From a virus, in the IMG/VR virus record IMGVR_UViG_3300046507_000747, positions 25,754 to 89,753 of that record: DNA of 64,000 bases. One strand, written 5' to 3'. The notes below the pieces were generated by a model. That model worked only from the letters and a program-made list of their open reading frames with translations. It searched no databases and was not told the origin of the DNA. Below are positions 25,173 to 33,120 of this stretch, piece after piece; the stretch's first letter is position 1, and each line of letters begins with the position of its first letter. The position numbers and the translations under genes are program-made.

Positions 25173-25424
25173 TCAGAAGGTCTTGCGGAGGACGCTGTCG
25201 GCGCAGGGGGTGCCCTCCAGGTCGTACGCCTGAAGGATCTTGAACCGCTGGATGTGCGTGTTGAGCAGCTCTTGCTCCCAGCGGTGCATGGCGTCGTGCC
25301 ACTCCTCCACGTTCAGGAGAACGTGGCCTTCGGGGCCGCAGCAGCGTTCTGAGCCGTCCTCGATCTCCAGGCCGCCGTCGATGGGGCGGACGTAGGAGTT
25401 GGGGCAGCAGGCGGGCTCAGGCAT
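25173..25424 (-). CDS. 83-residue Cys-containing hypothetical protein
   Basis: MPEPACCPNSYVRP and ERCCGPEGH give two CC pairs, with a helical, Trp-containing middle (EEWHDAMHRWEQELLN). Overlaps the upstream gene by eight bases. Unknown function. Confidence 0.65.
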   Translation of the reverse strand: MPEPACCPNSYVRPIDGGLEIEDGSERCCGPEGHVLLNVEEWHDAMHRWEQELLNTHIQRFKILQAYDLEGTPCADSVLRKTF

Positions 25425-25815
25425 CGGCCAGCCGCTCGCTGATCGGGCCCGCGAAGAAGTCGTCGTTGCCGATGGTGAAACGGGTGACGGTGACAGGCGA
25501 CTGCCGCCAGTAGCCGTCCTGCTGCTCGAAGGCGAAGCGGGCGATGGGCCCGGCCTGGTTGCCCCAGCGGGCGGCGAAGCTCTTGAAGATCGAGTTGACC
25601 GTGTGGGCCTCGCGGCGCGGCTGGGGGCCGTGGCGCTCGGCGACCGAACGCATGACGTAGTCGCGCAGTTGCTCCCAGGACCAGTCCATGGGGGCGTTGA
25701 GGAGGTCGGTGGCTGCCATGGCGACAGGGCCGGGCGCGGCGGCCGGGCGGATGGTCACCGGCGGTGCAGCGGGCACGGCGGCCTTGCCGTAGGCAGGGGC
25801 GGAAAAGTCGAGCAC
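25417..25815 (-). CDS. Hypothetical protein, 132 residues
   Basis: GTG start at 25815 with GGAGACC upstream. An Ala/Pro-rich N-terminus is followed by DWSWEQLRDYVMRSVAERHG and FKSFAARWGNQAGPIARFAF. The leader contains three TGGCGGT motifs in 60 bases. No domain recognised. Confidence 0.65.
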   Translation of the reverse strand: MLDFSAPAYGKAAVPAAPPVTIRPAAAPGPVAMAATDLLNAPMDWSWEQLRDYVMRSVAERHGPQPRREAHTVNSIFKSFAARWGNQAGPIARFAFEQQDGYWRQSPVTVTRFTIGNDDFFAGPISERLADA

Positions 25816-25828
25816 GAGGTCTCCAACC

Positions 25829-25887
25829 TGGCGGTGGCTGGGCACGGCAAGATGGCGGTCTGCCGTGGAAGAGGGCCTCCTGGCGGT
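25829..25887. repeat. Three TGGCGGT motifs in the leader of the gene at 25815
   Basis: TGGCGGT at 25829-25835, 25853-25859 and 25881-25887, in the same orientation. The same heptamer recurs in leaders at 10168, 13655, 13675, 14337, 25128 and 30403. A short start-associated or operator motif of the replication operon is possible, although GC-rich heptamers also recur by chance. Confidence 0.4.
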
Positions 25888-25938
25888 GAAGGCGCTTTGA
25901 CGCTAACCGCCGGTCCAGGTCGAGAGCAAGAAACTGCT

Positions 25939-26820
25939 CTACCAGAGTTCTCCGGCCATCAATTGGCGCTCGATCTCGCGCAGCTGGTAGCGGTTCAGGA
26001 ACGCCCACAGGGCCTGCCAGGCGGCGTCCGGGCCGGGGGTGACGGGCATGAACGGGCCGGGGCCGGTGGGGATCATCTCGTACGGGACGTCGCGGAGGTC
26101 GACGAGCTGGCGGTAGACCGCGATCTCGCCCTTCTCGCGGGCCTCGATGATGGCCGGGTGCTCGACGGCGCCCAGGTCCCATCCGGCGGCCGTGAGGTGC
26201 TTGAGGGCGTAGACGTCGCCGATGCCCTTCACGCCGGGGATGCCGTCGGAGGCGTCGCCGGTCAGGGACATCACGAGGGGGCGCTGGGCGGGCGTGCAGC
26301 CGTAGCGCTCGATGACCTTGTCCTCGTCCCAGCGGTCGGTGGGGGTGTTGTAGCTGGAGATGCGGATCTGCGTGCACGGGTGGCCGGTCGGGGTCTCGCC
26401 GACGAGCTGGAGCATGTCCTTATCGCTGGAGAGGATGACGACCGGCTCGTGGGCGTAGCGCCAGTGCGCGGCGATGAGGTCGTCGGCCTCGAACCCTGGC
26501 AGATAGGTCCAGGGGACCCGGGCGAGGGAGAGGAACTGCCGGACGAGCCTGCGGGTGACGCTGCGGTACTCGTCGGTGACCTGGGGCCGGTTGGCTTTGT
26601 ACTTCGGGTAGATCTGCTTGCGCCAGTCCGGTCCGCTGTCCCAGAGCACCATGACGCGGTAGGGCTTCTCCTCGCGTATGTAGCGGGAGATGGTCTTGAT
26701 GAAGACGACCAGGGCGCTGGTGTCGGTGCCGTCGTCGCTGTGCATGGCGGAGCGGCGGGTGGCCTCGACGGCGCGTATCAGGATGTTGTTGCCGTCGATG
26801 AGCAGGGTGGGGCGCATCAT
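25939..26820 (-). CDS. 5'-3' exonuclease / FEN-like nuclease
   Basis: A 293-residue protein with LLIDGNNILIRA at the start, YKANRP, GFEADDLIAAHW about residue 112, SSDKDMLQLV about residue 132 and LTGDASDGIPGVKGIG about residue 191, the metal-binding acids and helix-hairpin-helix of flap endonucleases. It removes RNA primers and flaps. Starts at 26820 (or 26817), overlapping the upstream stop. A hairpin AGAGCA..TGCTCT lies just before the stop of this gene in the gap that follows. Confidence 0.88.
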   Translation of the reverse strand: MMRPTLLIDGNNILIRAVEATRRSAMHSDDGTDTSALVVFIKTISRYIREEKPYRVMVLWDSGPDWRKQIYPKYKANRPQVTDEYRSVTRRLVRQFLSLARVPWTYLPGFEADDLIAAHWRYAHEPVVILSSDKDMLQLVGETPTGHPCTQIRISSYNTPTDRWDEDKVIERYGCTPAQRPLVMSLTGDASDGIPGVKGIGDVYALKHLTAAGWDLGAVEHPAIIEAREKGEIAVYRQLVDLRDVPYEMIPTGPGPFMPVTPGPDAAWQALWAFLNRYQLREIERQLMAGELW

Positions 26821-27311
26821 CCCTCGCGCTTCTTGGTCCGGGCCCAGTACTGGCGGGCGATGGCGAGGAGGATCTGGCACACGCGCTGAAGTTCGTGGCC
26901 GTCGATGTCGCCGCGCTCGTACAGGGCGCAGGCGAGGCGTTCGACGTCGGGCAGCGTGTACCGCTTGGGCACCGTGGCGCCCCCTCGGGTGACGCTGCGG
27001 AACTCCAGGGGCTCGCCGTTCAGGAGGAGGGGCCAGGTCTTCGTGTCGCCGGTGGCGAGCCTGTAGGGCTTGCCCTTGAGCTGGCGCTTGAGCCAGTCGA
27101 GCTGTCCGGCGAACGCGAAGCAGGCGACCTCGCCGACGCCGAAGTGCGGGACGGCCAGCGGCGGGGTGCCGGGGGCGACCGCGTACTTCGGGTCGGTCTC
27201 CACGGGAAAGTCAGTGTCGTACAGGATGTACCGGCCGCGCTTGGGATCAGAGACCCGGGCCGTGAGGTCTTCGGGCTCGACGATGATGGGCTCCATGGTC
27301 AGGGGAGGCAT
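26817..27311 (-). CDS. Hypothetical protein, 164 residues
   Basis: The ATG at 27311 has AAGGACG upstream. Contains a beta-rich first half (GRYILYDTDFPVETD, VGEVACFAFAGQLDWLKRQL) and a helical C-terminus (ERLACALYERGDIDGHEL). Overlaps the exonuclease gene start. No family recognised. Confidence 0.7.
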   Translation of the reverse strand: MPPLTMEPIIVEPEDLTARVSDPKRGRYILYDTDFPVETDPKYAVAPGTPPLAVPHFGVGEVACFAFAGQLDWLKRQLKGKPYRLATGDTKTWPLLLNGEPLEFRSVTRGGATVPKRYTLPDVERLACALYERGDIDGHELQRVCQILLAIARQYWARTKKREG

Positions 27312-27334
27312 ATTCGTCCTTCCACATGCCGCGA

Positions 27335-27361
27335 GCCTCCGCCCGGGTCAGGGGCGGAGGC
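27335..27361. terminator. Hairpin downstream of the gene at 27401
   Basis: GCCTCCGCCC pairs with GGGGCGGAGGC around a short loop in the gap between genes. No U-run. It could separate the downstream exonuclease pair from the 250-residue protein. Confidence 0.5.
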
Positions 27362-27400
27362 GGCGGGGGCTGTAATGGTGTCGTAAAGATTGCGGGGTGC

Positions 27401-28153
27401 CTAGCGCAGGTTGATGCTCAGCGTGCCGTGCTTCACCGTGCTGATCTTGCTGACGATCTCCTGGTAGCGGGCCATCTTGTTCTTGAGGGTGAGCACGCGC
27501 TTGATCTTGTCGAGGTCGATGACGTGCTGGGTGCTGGTGATCGCGCGGAATTCGGCGCGGGTGATCTTGCCGCTTTCCAGGAGGTCGAGCAGGGCGTCCA
27601 TGCTCCACTCGACGGTATCCTTGGCCTTTTCGCGGGTGAAGTGCTTCAGGCCGTCCTTGATGTCGGCGCGCTCCGGGTTTCCGGGTGAGGCGATCAGGTA
27701 GTGGCCCTTGGCGCTCTTCGGGGTCTTTTCGGGGTCGATCTTCTTGTGCTCTTCGGCGACGACGTCGAAGTGGACCGAGACCATGGTGTGGATCTCGTTC
27801 TTGCGTGCCGTCAGCGCCTTCATCGCGGTGTCGATCTGGATCTTCTCGATGCGCAGCTTGGCCAGCTCGGTGTTGTTGAGGAGTCGGCGGCTGGCGGGGG
27901 GCTTGACCTTCCCGAAGACCTTGGGGATCTCCTCGATGGCCAGCATGAGTTCGCCGGTGACCAGCTCGACGACGGAGGCGGTCTTCACCGGCTTGTCGGG
28001 GTCGATGGGCTGGATGGTGGCCAGCCTGGCCAGGACGTCGGAGAGGTTGAGGCTGGGGTCGTTCTTCAGCTCGACGCCGAGCTTGTCGAAGTCGAACGGG
28101 AGGGAGGGAACGAGTTCGGTGCTGGTGGATTCCGTGGCGGAGGCGGAAGTCAC
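27401..28153 (-). CDS. Hypothetical protein, 250 residues
   Basis: GTG start at 28153 with AGGAGC upstream. Helical, with a nuclear block DVLARLATIQPIDPDKP, a Lys-rich middle (ELAKLRIEKIQIDTAMKAL) and C-terminal IDLDKIKRVLTLKNK. No motif recognised. It has its own probable promoter at 28208-28237. Confidence 0.7.
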   Translation of the reverse strand: MTSASATESTSTELVPSLPFDFDKLGVELKNDPSLNLSDVLARLATIQPIDPDKPVKTASVVELVTGELMLAIEEIPKVFGKVKPPASRRLLNNTELAKLRIEKIQIDTAMKALTARKNEIHTMVSVHFDVVAEEHKKIDPEKTPKSAKGHYLIASPGNPERADIKDGLKHFTREKAKDTVEWSMDALLDLLESGKITRAEFRAITSTQHVIDLDKIKRVLTLKNKMARYQEIVSKISTVKHGTLSINLR

Positions 28154-28207
28154 GTTATTGCTCCTGTGCGTGTGAGGTTATTCGCTCTTGGCGGAGAACG
28201 TGGTTTC

Positions 28208-28237
28208 ACCATACCCCCTGGAGGGGGTGGGTGACAA
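28208..28237 (-). promoter_or_regulatory. Promoter for the gene at 28153 with an inverted repeat in the spacer
   Basis: On the minus strand, TTGTCA (28237-28232) and TATGGT (28213-28208) are 18 bp apart. The spacer contains ACCCCCT and AGGGGGT arms two bases apart, which would suit an operator or a hairpin between the two boxes. A start is expected near 28200, about 50 bases before the GTG. Confidence 0.6.
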
Positions 28238-28258
28238 GAAAAGCGGAAATCCGGATTC

Positions 28259-30370
28259 TCAAGCGGCGGCGGGCAGCTCGCTGGTGAAACCCTGGTAGAA
28301 GGCGACGATGTCGGCCAGTGCCGTGGTGACTGGAGCGGGAGGGAGGGCCTTGACGATCTTTCGGCCGTAGGGCTTGCTGGCCAGACGCGGGTCCATGATC
28401 GCGACGACGCCGGAGTCGCCCACGCTGCGGATGAGGCGGCCGTACGCCTGCAGGAGCGTGAGGGTCATGGACGGCACAACCAGGTCGGCGAAGGCGTTGC
28501 CGCCCTGGCGCTCGATGGCCTCGCTGCGGGCCTTGTGGATGGGGTCGCTGGGGACGGCGAAGGGGAGCTTGTCGACGACGACGAGGCGGCAGGTGTTGCC
28601 GGGGAAGTCCATGCCGGTCATGAAGGAGCGCAGGCCGAACAGGACGGAGTGCTCGTCGGCGCGGAAGCGTTCGGCCATCTCCTTGACGCTCATGTCGCCG
28701 CCCTGGACGAAGGTGGCGTAGCCGTCGGCGCGCAGCTGGCCGCCGATGACGTTGTAGGCCTCGGTCATGGCCTTGCGGGAGGTGTAGAGGAGCAGAGCCC
28801 CTCCCCCGGCGGCCCGGACGAGTTCGAGGGTGGCGGCCGACACCCAGCTCTCCCACTCCCCCCGCGTGTCTCCTGCGGGGACCGGAACATCGGCGGCCGG
28901 GTGGAAGGTGAGGGCCTGGTGGCGGTAGTCGAAGGGGCTGCCGACGTCGAGGGTGGCGGCGGTGTCCTTCAGGCCGAGGCGGCGGGCGATGTAGTCGAAG
29001 CGGTGCGCTCCGGTGCCCGCGCTGAGGGTGGCCGACATCAGGACGGCCGGGTAGCGGCTCCACAGCTCCTCGCGGAGGTAGGAGCCGACGCCGATGGGCG
29101 CGGCCTTGATCATCCAGCGCTTGCCGACGGTCATGCGCTCGTTGCCGTACATCTCGGCCCAGCGGACCATCTCGTTGGGGTCAGCGAGCATGACGGCCTT
29201 GATGTTGGCCAGGAAGTTGCGGCCGACGGTGATGATCCGATTGCGGATCGCCTCCTCCTTCTCCTGGTCGGAGGAGTCGGCGATCTTCCGCTTGACGACG
29301 CGCTGCCGCAGCACTTCGAGCGCCATCCACAGCGCCACGAACCGGTCGGCGTGGTCGCCGATGAACTCAGCGTCGATGGCGCCGGTCTGGTCGTGCGCCA
29401 GCTGGTCGGCGATCGGCTGGGTCAGCGCGTCAATGGCGGTGATGACGTCCTGGTGGGCGTCGTAGCTCTTCCCGACGCGCTGCTCGTCCACGTCCTCGTG
29501 GACGGCGAGGAAACTCATGGCCTGGTCGGCCCACTTGAGCAGGCCACCCTGCTTGATGTCGAAACCGAGGTGGTTGGTGGCCTGGTCCTCCAGCTCGTGG
29601 GCCTCGTCGATGATCAGGCCGTCGTAGTCACCGAGGAGGGCGTGGATCCGGGGGCCTTCGCCGTCGTCTCCGGCGGTCTCCCGGGCGATCTTGGTGTCGG
29701 TGAGCAGGACGGCCAGGTTGGTCGCGACGATGTCGGCGCCCATGGCGGCGTCCTTGTGCCGCAGGCCGAAGCACTGCTCGGCGAAGCCGCACTTCGAGCG
29801 ACCGGGGCACTCGTCGCTGGAGGCGGACACCAGCGGCCACTCGCGGCGCTGATCGACTGGCGTGGTGACGTCGTCGCGGTCGCCGGTGTGGGAGAGCTGG
29901 CCGTTCTCGTCCGGCGCGATCTCCTCGCGCAGCGCCTGCAGGTTCTCGATCGCGGGGGTGTCGGCCATCTTGGCCAGGCAGATGAAGTTCCCGATGCCCT
30001 TGAGCGGAGCCCAGGTGAAGTCGATGCCGACCTCGGCCAGGACCTCCTCCAGCCAGGGGAGATCTTTCTTTGTGTACTGACTCAGGAGGGCGTTGGTCGC
30101 GGTGGCGACGACGAACCTCTTGCGGGGCACATCCGGACCCCCGGCGCGACTGGCGAGGATCGCGGCGACGAGGGCGGCGTAGGACTTGCCGGTGCCGGTG
30201 CCCGCCTCGGCGACCAGGTGCATGGGGTCGTGCTCAGTGAGGTCCTGGGTCAGCGTCAGCTCGGTGGCCTGCGCCAAGTGCTCCTGCTGCGGGCGGCGGC
30301 GGTAACCCGGGAGGTGCTTCGCGAACAGCTCTTGCAGGGACAAAAAGGTCGCAGGCGGAGCGGACGGCAT
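28259..30370 (-). CDS. DinG/XPD-type superfamily 2 helicase
   Basis: A 703-residue protein from the ATG at 30370, which has AAGGGG upstream; an ATG at 30403 overlaps the TGGCGGT leader motif and is less likely. Walker A AEAGTGTGKSYA, DEAH box IIDEAHELE, and a Cys set ECPGRSKCGFAEQCFG typical of the iron-sulfur domain. C-terminal motif VVPSMTLTLLQAYGRLIRS. It unwinds DNA or R-loops in recombination. It is the first gene of the long leftward replication run. Confidence 0.88.
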   Translation of the reverse strand: MPSAPPATFLSLQELFAKHLPGYRRRPQQEHLAQATELTLTQDLTEHDPMHLVAEAGTGTGKSYAALVAAILASRAGGPDVPRKRFVVATATNALLSQYTKKDLPWLEEVLAEVGIDFTWAPLKGIGNFICLAKMADTPAIENLQALREEIAPDENGQLSHTGDRDDVTTPVDQRREWPLVSASSDECPGRSKCGFAEQCFGLRHKDAAMGADIVATNLAVLLTDTKIARETAGDDGEGPRIHALLGDYDGLIIDEAHELEDQATNHLGFDIKQGGLLKWADQAMSFLAVHEDVDEQRVGKSYDAHQDVITAIDALTQPIADQLAHDQTGAIDAEFIGDHADRFVALWMALEVLRQRVVKRKIADSSDQEKEEAIRNRIITVGRNFLANIKAVMLADPNEMVRWAEMYGNERMTVGKRWMIKAAPIGVGSYLREELWSRYPAVLMSATLSAGTGAHRFDYIARRLGLKDTAATLDVGSPFDYRHQALTFHPAADVPVPAGDTRGEWESWVSAATLELVRAAGGGALLLYTSRKAMTEAYNVIGGQLRADGYATFVQGGDMSVKEMAERFRADEHSVLFGLRSFMTGMDFPGNTCRLVVVDKLPFAVPSDPIHKARSEAIERQGGNAFADLVVPSMTLTLLQAYGRLIRSVGDSGVVAIMDPRLASKPYGRKIVKALPPAPVTTALADIVAFYQGFTSELPAAA

Positions 30371-30764
30371 GGAGGGCCCCTTGAAGGTGGTGATGCTGCT
30401 CATGGCGGTGAGCAGGAAGGTCCTGGCGTGAGCGCGACGCTACACAGCGGCCCCGGGCGGAGTCGCGTTTTTGCTCCGGCGGATTTCCCGACAGGGGGTC
30501 AGCGGGGCGCGCCTGCAGGTTTCATGCGCAGGGTCCGTGCATCTGACACCACAGAAGTACTAGGGTGACCACGCGACCATCGTCGGTACCGCCCACCGAG
30601 GGTCGCGTCCGCTTCACCTGGCTCCAGAAACACCAACGGCCGCGTCGTCGGGATCCCCATCCCTCAGCGGCCGTCCGACAGAGACCTTGGCCGGTCATCT
30701 TCTGTCGGTGGGGCCAACAACCTGATATCCGAACAAGATCGCTACGACCATGGAGGTTGCTGGC
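30371..30764. other. Gene-free divergent region upstream of DinG
   Basis: About 390 bases. It holds GCGGCCGT/ACGGCCGC arms around 30637-30685 and a CTCCGGCGG-type stretch near 30475, but no clear -35/-10 pair on either strand. Promoters for DinG and for the rightward genes are presumed to lie here. No RNA gene seen. Confidence 0.35.
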
Positions 30765-31058
30765 ATGAGCCAGCCTACCCAAGAACAGCCCTCGGTGTAC
30801 ACGACCCGAGGCCATGACACGCCGCTGCAGGCCCGCGCCTGCAATCCGTTCAGGGGGCGGCTGTCCATTTCTGCCCTCGATGATGTTCAATGTCTTCCGG
30901 ACGACCGGGCCCGCCAGCCTGGAGCCACCACCACAGACCACCCCCGGGCACAGGCGTGCCCGAACCCGCCAAGGGGGCTGACGATGCACGGACTTCCTCA
31001 GGAAATGCTGGAGGGGCGCCCGGAGACCTCCATCTCCGTGACGCCCCTCTTCGCTTAG
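30765..31058 (+). CDS. Possible 97-residue hypothetical protein
   Basis: ATG at 30765 has GGAGG eight bases upstream. The product is Pro-, Arg- and Thr-rich without recognisable domain. A second ATG at 30984 with AAGGGGG upstream would give a 24-residue peptide. The hairpin at 31011-31049 lies inside the 3' end, which is unusual for a gene. It could be a leader transcript of the initiator-like gene rather than a protein. Confidence 0.35.
   Translation: MSQPTQEQPSVYTTRGHDTPLQARACNPFRGRLSISALDDVQCLPDDRARQPGATTTDHPRAQACPNPPRGLTMHGLPQEMLEGRPETSISVTPLFA
31011..31049 (+). terminator. Hairpin upstream of the initiator-like gene
   Basis: GAGGGGCG and CGCCCCTC arms enclose a second stem GGAGA/TCTCC. 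The hairpin ends just before a stop codon (31056-31058). It could attenuate transcription into the gene at 31165. Confidence 0.5.
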
Positions 31059-31164
31059 CGGCCCGAAGGCCGGTGGGAGCCTCTCCGCCAAGAGTGCGCT
31101 TCCCACAAGGGATTACCAGTCCCTCAGACGACGCGACCTAGTCGGTCAGACCATCGCCTCCACG

Positions 31165-32613
31165 GTGGTCGGGCCCTTGTCCCCAATGCCAATAGAGAGG
31201 GCACCTCCCGCCGTGCCACGCCAGTTTACGGGCCACGCACCCGTGCCGCACGCCAGCCAGGGCGAAAAACTCGCCAAAATTAGGGGAACCGCCGCCTCCG
31301 TCGGCGCGTCTCCACTTGATCTTCACCCTCAGCACTGGCTCCGCCGGTTCCCCGCACTCTCCCCGCGCATGACGGCCCTGATGGACCAGGGTGACGTCGG
31401 ACTGCGCTACGGAACGACGGACTCCACCTCGTCCAAGAGGGCCAAGTCCCAGCACCGGCACGCCGTCATGTCGGCCGCCGCCGCCGGTGCCGTCCGCAGC
31501 GGCTGGACCAGCGACCAGTTCGCCGAGGCCATGATCGACTGGCCTTCGCGTCCCGGCGGCTTCGTGCGCGAGATGAGCCAGCCGTCGGCCGAGCGGTACC
31601 TGGACAAGATCTGGGAGCGGGCCCGCCACCACGTCAGCTTCACCAGCGTCGTCGGCTCCCGCGAGGACGCCGTGATCGAACTGGTCGCGCTGCGGGACAC
31701 CATCGCCTCCGCCAACTGCTGGCGGGGCACGTCCGGTTCAACCGATCTCCGCGTTCTGATGGCCCACTGGCACGCCGCGAAGAAGGCCGGTGGCCGGATG
31801 TACACCCTGGCCCACCGTGAGGCCGCAGAGGGCGCCGGGTGCACCGCCAACACCGCGTACCGGGCCTCCAAGCGCCTGGTCTCCGGGGGCTGGCTGAAGC
31901 TGGTCGAGGTGGGTACCGCTGACAAGGGATCGACCTGGTACCTGAAGGACGGTTCTCAGCAACGACACACTCCCCGGGGGGCGCAGCCTGGGGGGGCACA
32001 GTCGAATGTATCGATGGTGAGAAACGGTGAGCTGGACGGTGCCGTCATCGAGCGCCTGATGAGCCTGGACGCCTTCGCCCACCGGGGCCTTGGAGCCTCT
32101 TCCCTGAAGATCCTGGCCGCCCTTCACCTGCGGGATCCCCAGTCCGTCGCGGAGCTGACCCAGACCGCCATGGCCAGCTCCGCGACCGTCTACCGCAAGC
32201 TCAAGGTGCTGACCGAGCACGGTCTGGTCGAGCGCCAGGACGGCCTGTGGGCGCTCACTGAGACGGCCGCTGAGGCCCTCGCAGGGGCCTGGGAGGGCTG
32301 GGACACCGTGGCGGCCGAGGTCGGCACGTACGGGACCGCCTGGCGCCGTCAGCAGGCCCACAAGGACCAGCGTGCGGTGTGGCACGGCATGGTCGTCCCC
32401 CGTATGCGCGAGCGCCGGATGCCCGACGTGGTTCCCGTACGGGGTGACGAGGTCGACCGGCGGTGCAGGTGGGGCAGCGAGGTCATCGACCGGGTGACCG
32501 GCGAGGTCATCGAGGACTTCGTCGTGGCGTCAGATGGCCGGTACCTGCTGCTCGTTGAGGACCTGGACTACGACGAGCTGGTCCGCCGCAACGCCCTCGC
32601 CTGCGCCGCCTGA
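31165..32613 (+). CDS. Winged-helix replication-initiator-like protein
   Basis: An open frame of 482 residues; the start is uncertain and could be inside (for example MPIERAPP at 31189). It has two winged-helix stretches: about residues 218-252 (LAHREAAEGAGCTANTAYRA) and about 312-365 (ASSLKILAALHLRDPQ, VAELTQTAMASSATVYRKLK). The N-terminal part with SAERYLDKIWERA recalls plasmid primase/Rep C-terminal domains. A 25-codon insertion (element A, 31953-32027) lies between the two HTH units. It is the only long rightward gene here besides ParA/ParB-like, which suits a plasmid-type initiator of replication, or a regulator. Confidence 0.55.
   Translation: MVGPLSPMPIERAPPAVPRQFTGHAPVPHASQGEKLAKIRGTAASVGASPLDLHPQHWLRRFPALSPRMTALMDQGDVGLRYGTTDSTSSKRAKSQHRHAVMSAAAAGAVRSGWTSDQFAEAMIDWPSRPGGFVREMSQPSAERYLDKIWERARHHVSFTSVVGSREDAVIELVALRDTIASANCWRGTSGSTDLRVLMAHWHAAKKAGGRMYTLAHREAAEGAGCTANTAYRASKRLVSGGWLKLVEVGTADKGSTWYLKDGSQQRHTPRGAQPGGAQSNVSMVRNGELDGAVIERLMSLDAFAHRGLGASSLKILAALHLRDPQSVAELTQTAMASSATVYRKLKVLTEHGLVERQDGLWALTETAAEALAGAWEGWDTVAAEVGTYGTAWRRQQAHKDQRAVWHGMVVPRMRERRMPDVVPVRGDEVDRRCRWGSEVIDRVTGEVIEDFVVASDGRYLLLVEDLDYDELVRRNALACAA
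31953..32023 (+). repeat. Element A: 71-bp element with terminal inverted repeats inside the initiator-like gene
   Basis: Left end TTCTCAGC (31953-31960), right end GGTGAGAA (32016-32023). ACGG lies on both sides (31949-31952, 32024-32027). The first 43 bases are identical to the reverse complement of 32986-33028. Element plus one ACGG copy is 75 bp, so its presence keeps the frame: LKDG is followed by a Gly/Gln/Ser-rich run and resumes with GELDGAV. Confidence 0.7.
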
Positions 32614-32670
32614 CTGCCCAGCAAACCTTCATGTAGCCGCATATTCGCTGATCAGATGGCATGCGTGGTC

Positions 32671-32700
32671 TTGCCAGCCTGTTTCCGGTCTGCTTAGTGT
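32671..32700 (+). promoter_or_regulatory. Leaderless-type promoter for the gene at 32707
   Basis: TTGCCA (32671-32676) and TAGTGT (32695-32700) are 18 bp apart. The ATG at 32707 is seven bases after the -10 box, at the expected start site, and no ribosome binding site is present. This is the arrangement of leaderless mRNA, common in Streptomyces. Confidence 0.6.
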
Positions 32701-32706
32701 GCCCCC

Positions 32707-32985
32707 ATGCAGAGACCGATCGCCGCCACTCGGTGCCTGTCCTATGACGACGCCACCGCAGTCCTTCCAGACATACGCCAGAACCTCAAGTACCGGGGTC
32801 TCACCCGTGATCAGTACGGCCTGTGCGCTGAAGTCGGCCGGTACGGACGAGGCTGGGCTGTCTATGTGGGATTCCAGCGCTCCGCTGACGTCCACGAGGC
32901 CACCCAAGCCATCACCGCCGACTACCCAGATCCCAAAGACAGGTCTCTGATCTGGGGTTTCTCAGCTTTGACACATTCGATATGA
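32707..32985 (+). CDS. 92-residue hypothetical protein
   Basis: Starts MQRPIAATRCLSYDDATAVL and contains VGRYGRGWAVYVGF. No family recognised. It is likely read from a leaderless promoter. The stop lies inside element B, so its last residues (SALTHSI) are partly element sequence. It lies between the initiator-like gene and the helicase and is read alone, like a moron. Confidence 0.65.
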   Translation: MQRPIAATRCLSYDDATAVLPDIRQNLKYRGLTRDQYGLCAEVGRYGRGWAVYVGFQRSADVHEATQAITADYPDPKDRSLIWGFSALTHSI

Positions 32986-33030
32986 CCCCCCAGGCTGCGC
33001 CCCCCGGGGAGTGTGTCGTTGCTGAGAAAC
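32957..33030 (-). repeat. Element B: inverted copy of element A between convergent genes
   Basis: GTTTCTCAGC (32957-32966) and GCTGAGAAAC (33021-33030) form perfect 10-base terminal inverted repeats. Inside, 32986-33028 is an exact reverse complement of 43 bases in element A, and ATTCGA is also shared. The elements are about 950 bp apart and in opposite orientation. Confidence 0.75.
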
Positions 33031-33079
33031 TGGGTACCTGCCCCCTGAGCGGCCCTCCACCAGCCCGGAGGTGCCAACA

Positions 33080-33120
33080 CAGCAGGGGCCCTCGGGAGGT
33101 CATCCAGAGGGCCCCTGCTG
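33080..33120. terminator. Strong hairpin after the helicase gene
   Basis: CAGCAGGGGCCCTC and GAGGGCCCCTGCTG pair perfectly over 14 bp. It is at the stop of the leftward helicase (33121) and would also stop the rightward unit. Confidence 0.8.

Noticed and set aside
30984-31058. 24-residue leader peptide MHGLPQEMLEGR...
   Set aside because: It has a good ribosome site but shares frame with the longer 97-residue frame; no attenuation codons are evident, so it is not listed separately.
32952-33034. CTGGG on both sides of element B as target duplication
   Set aside because: It does not line up with the element ends found for copy A; kept only as a remark.
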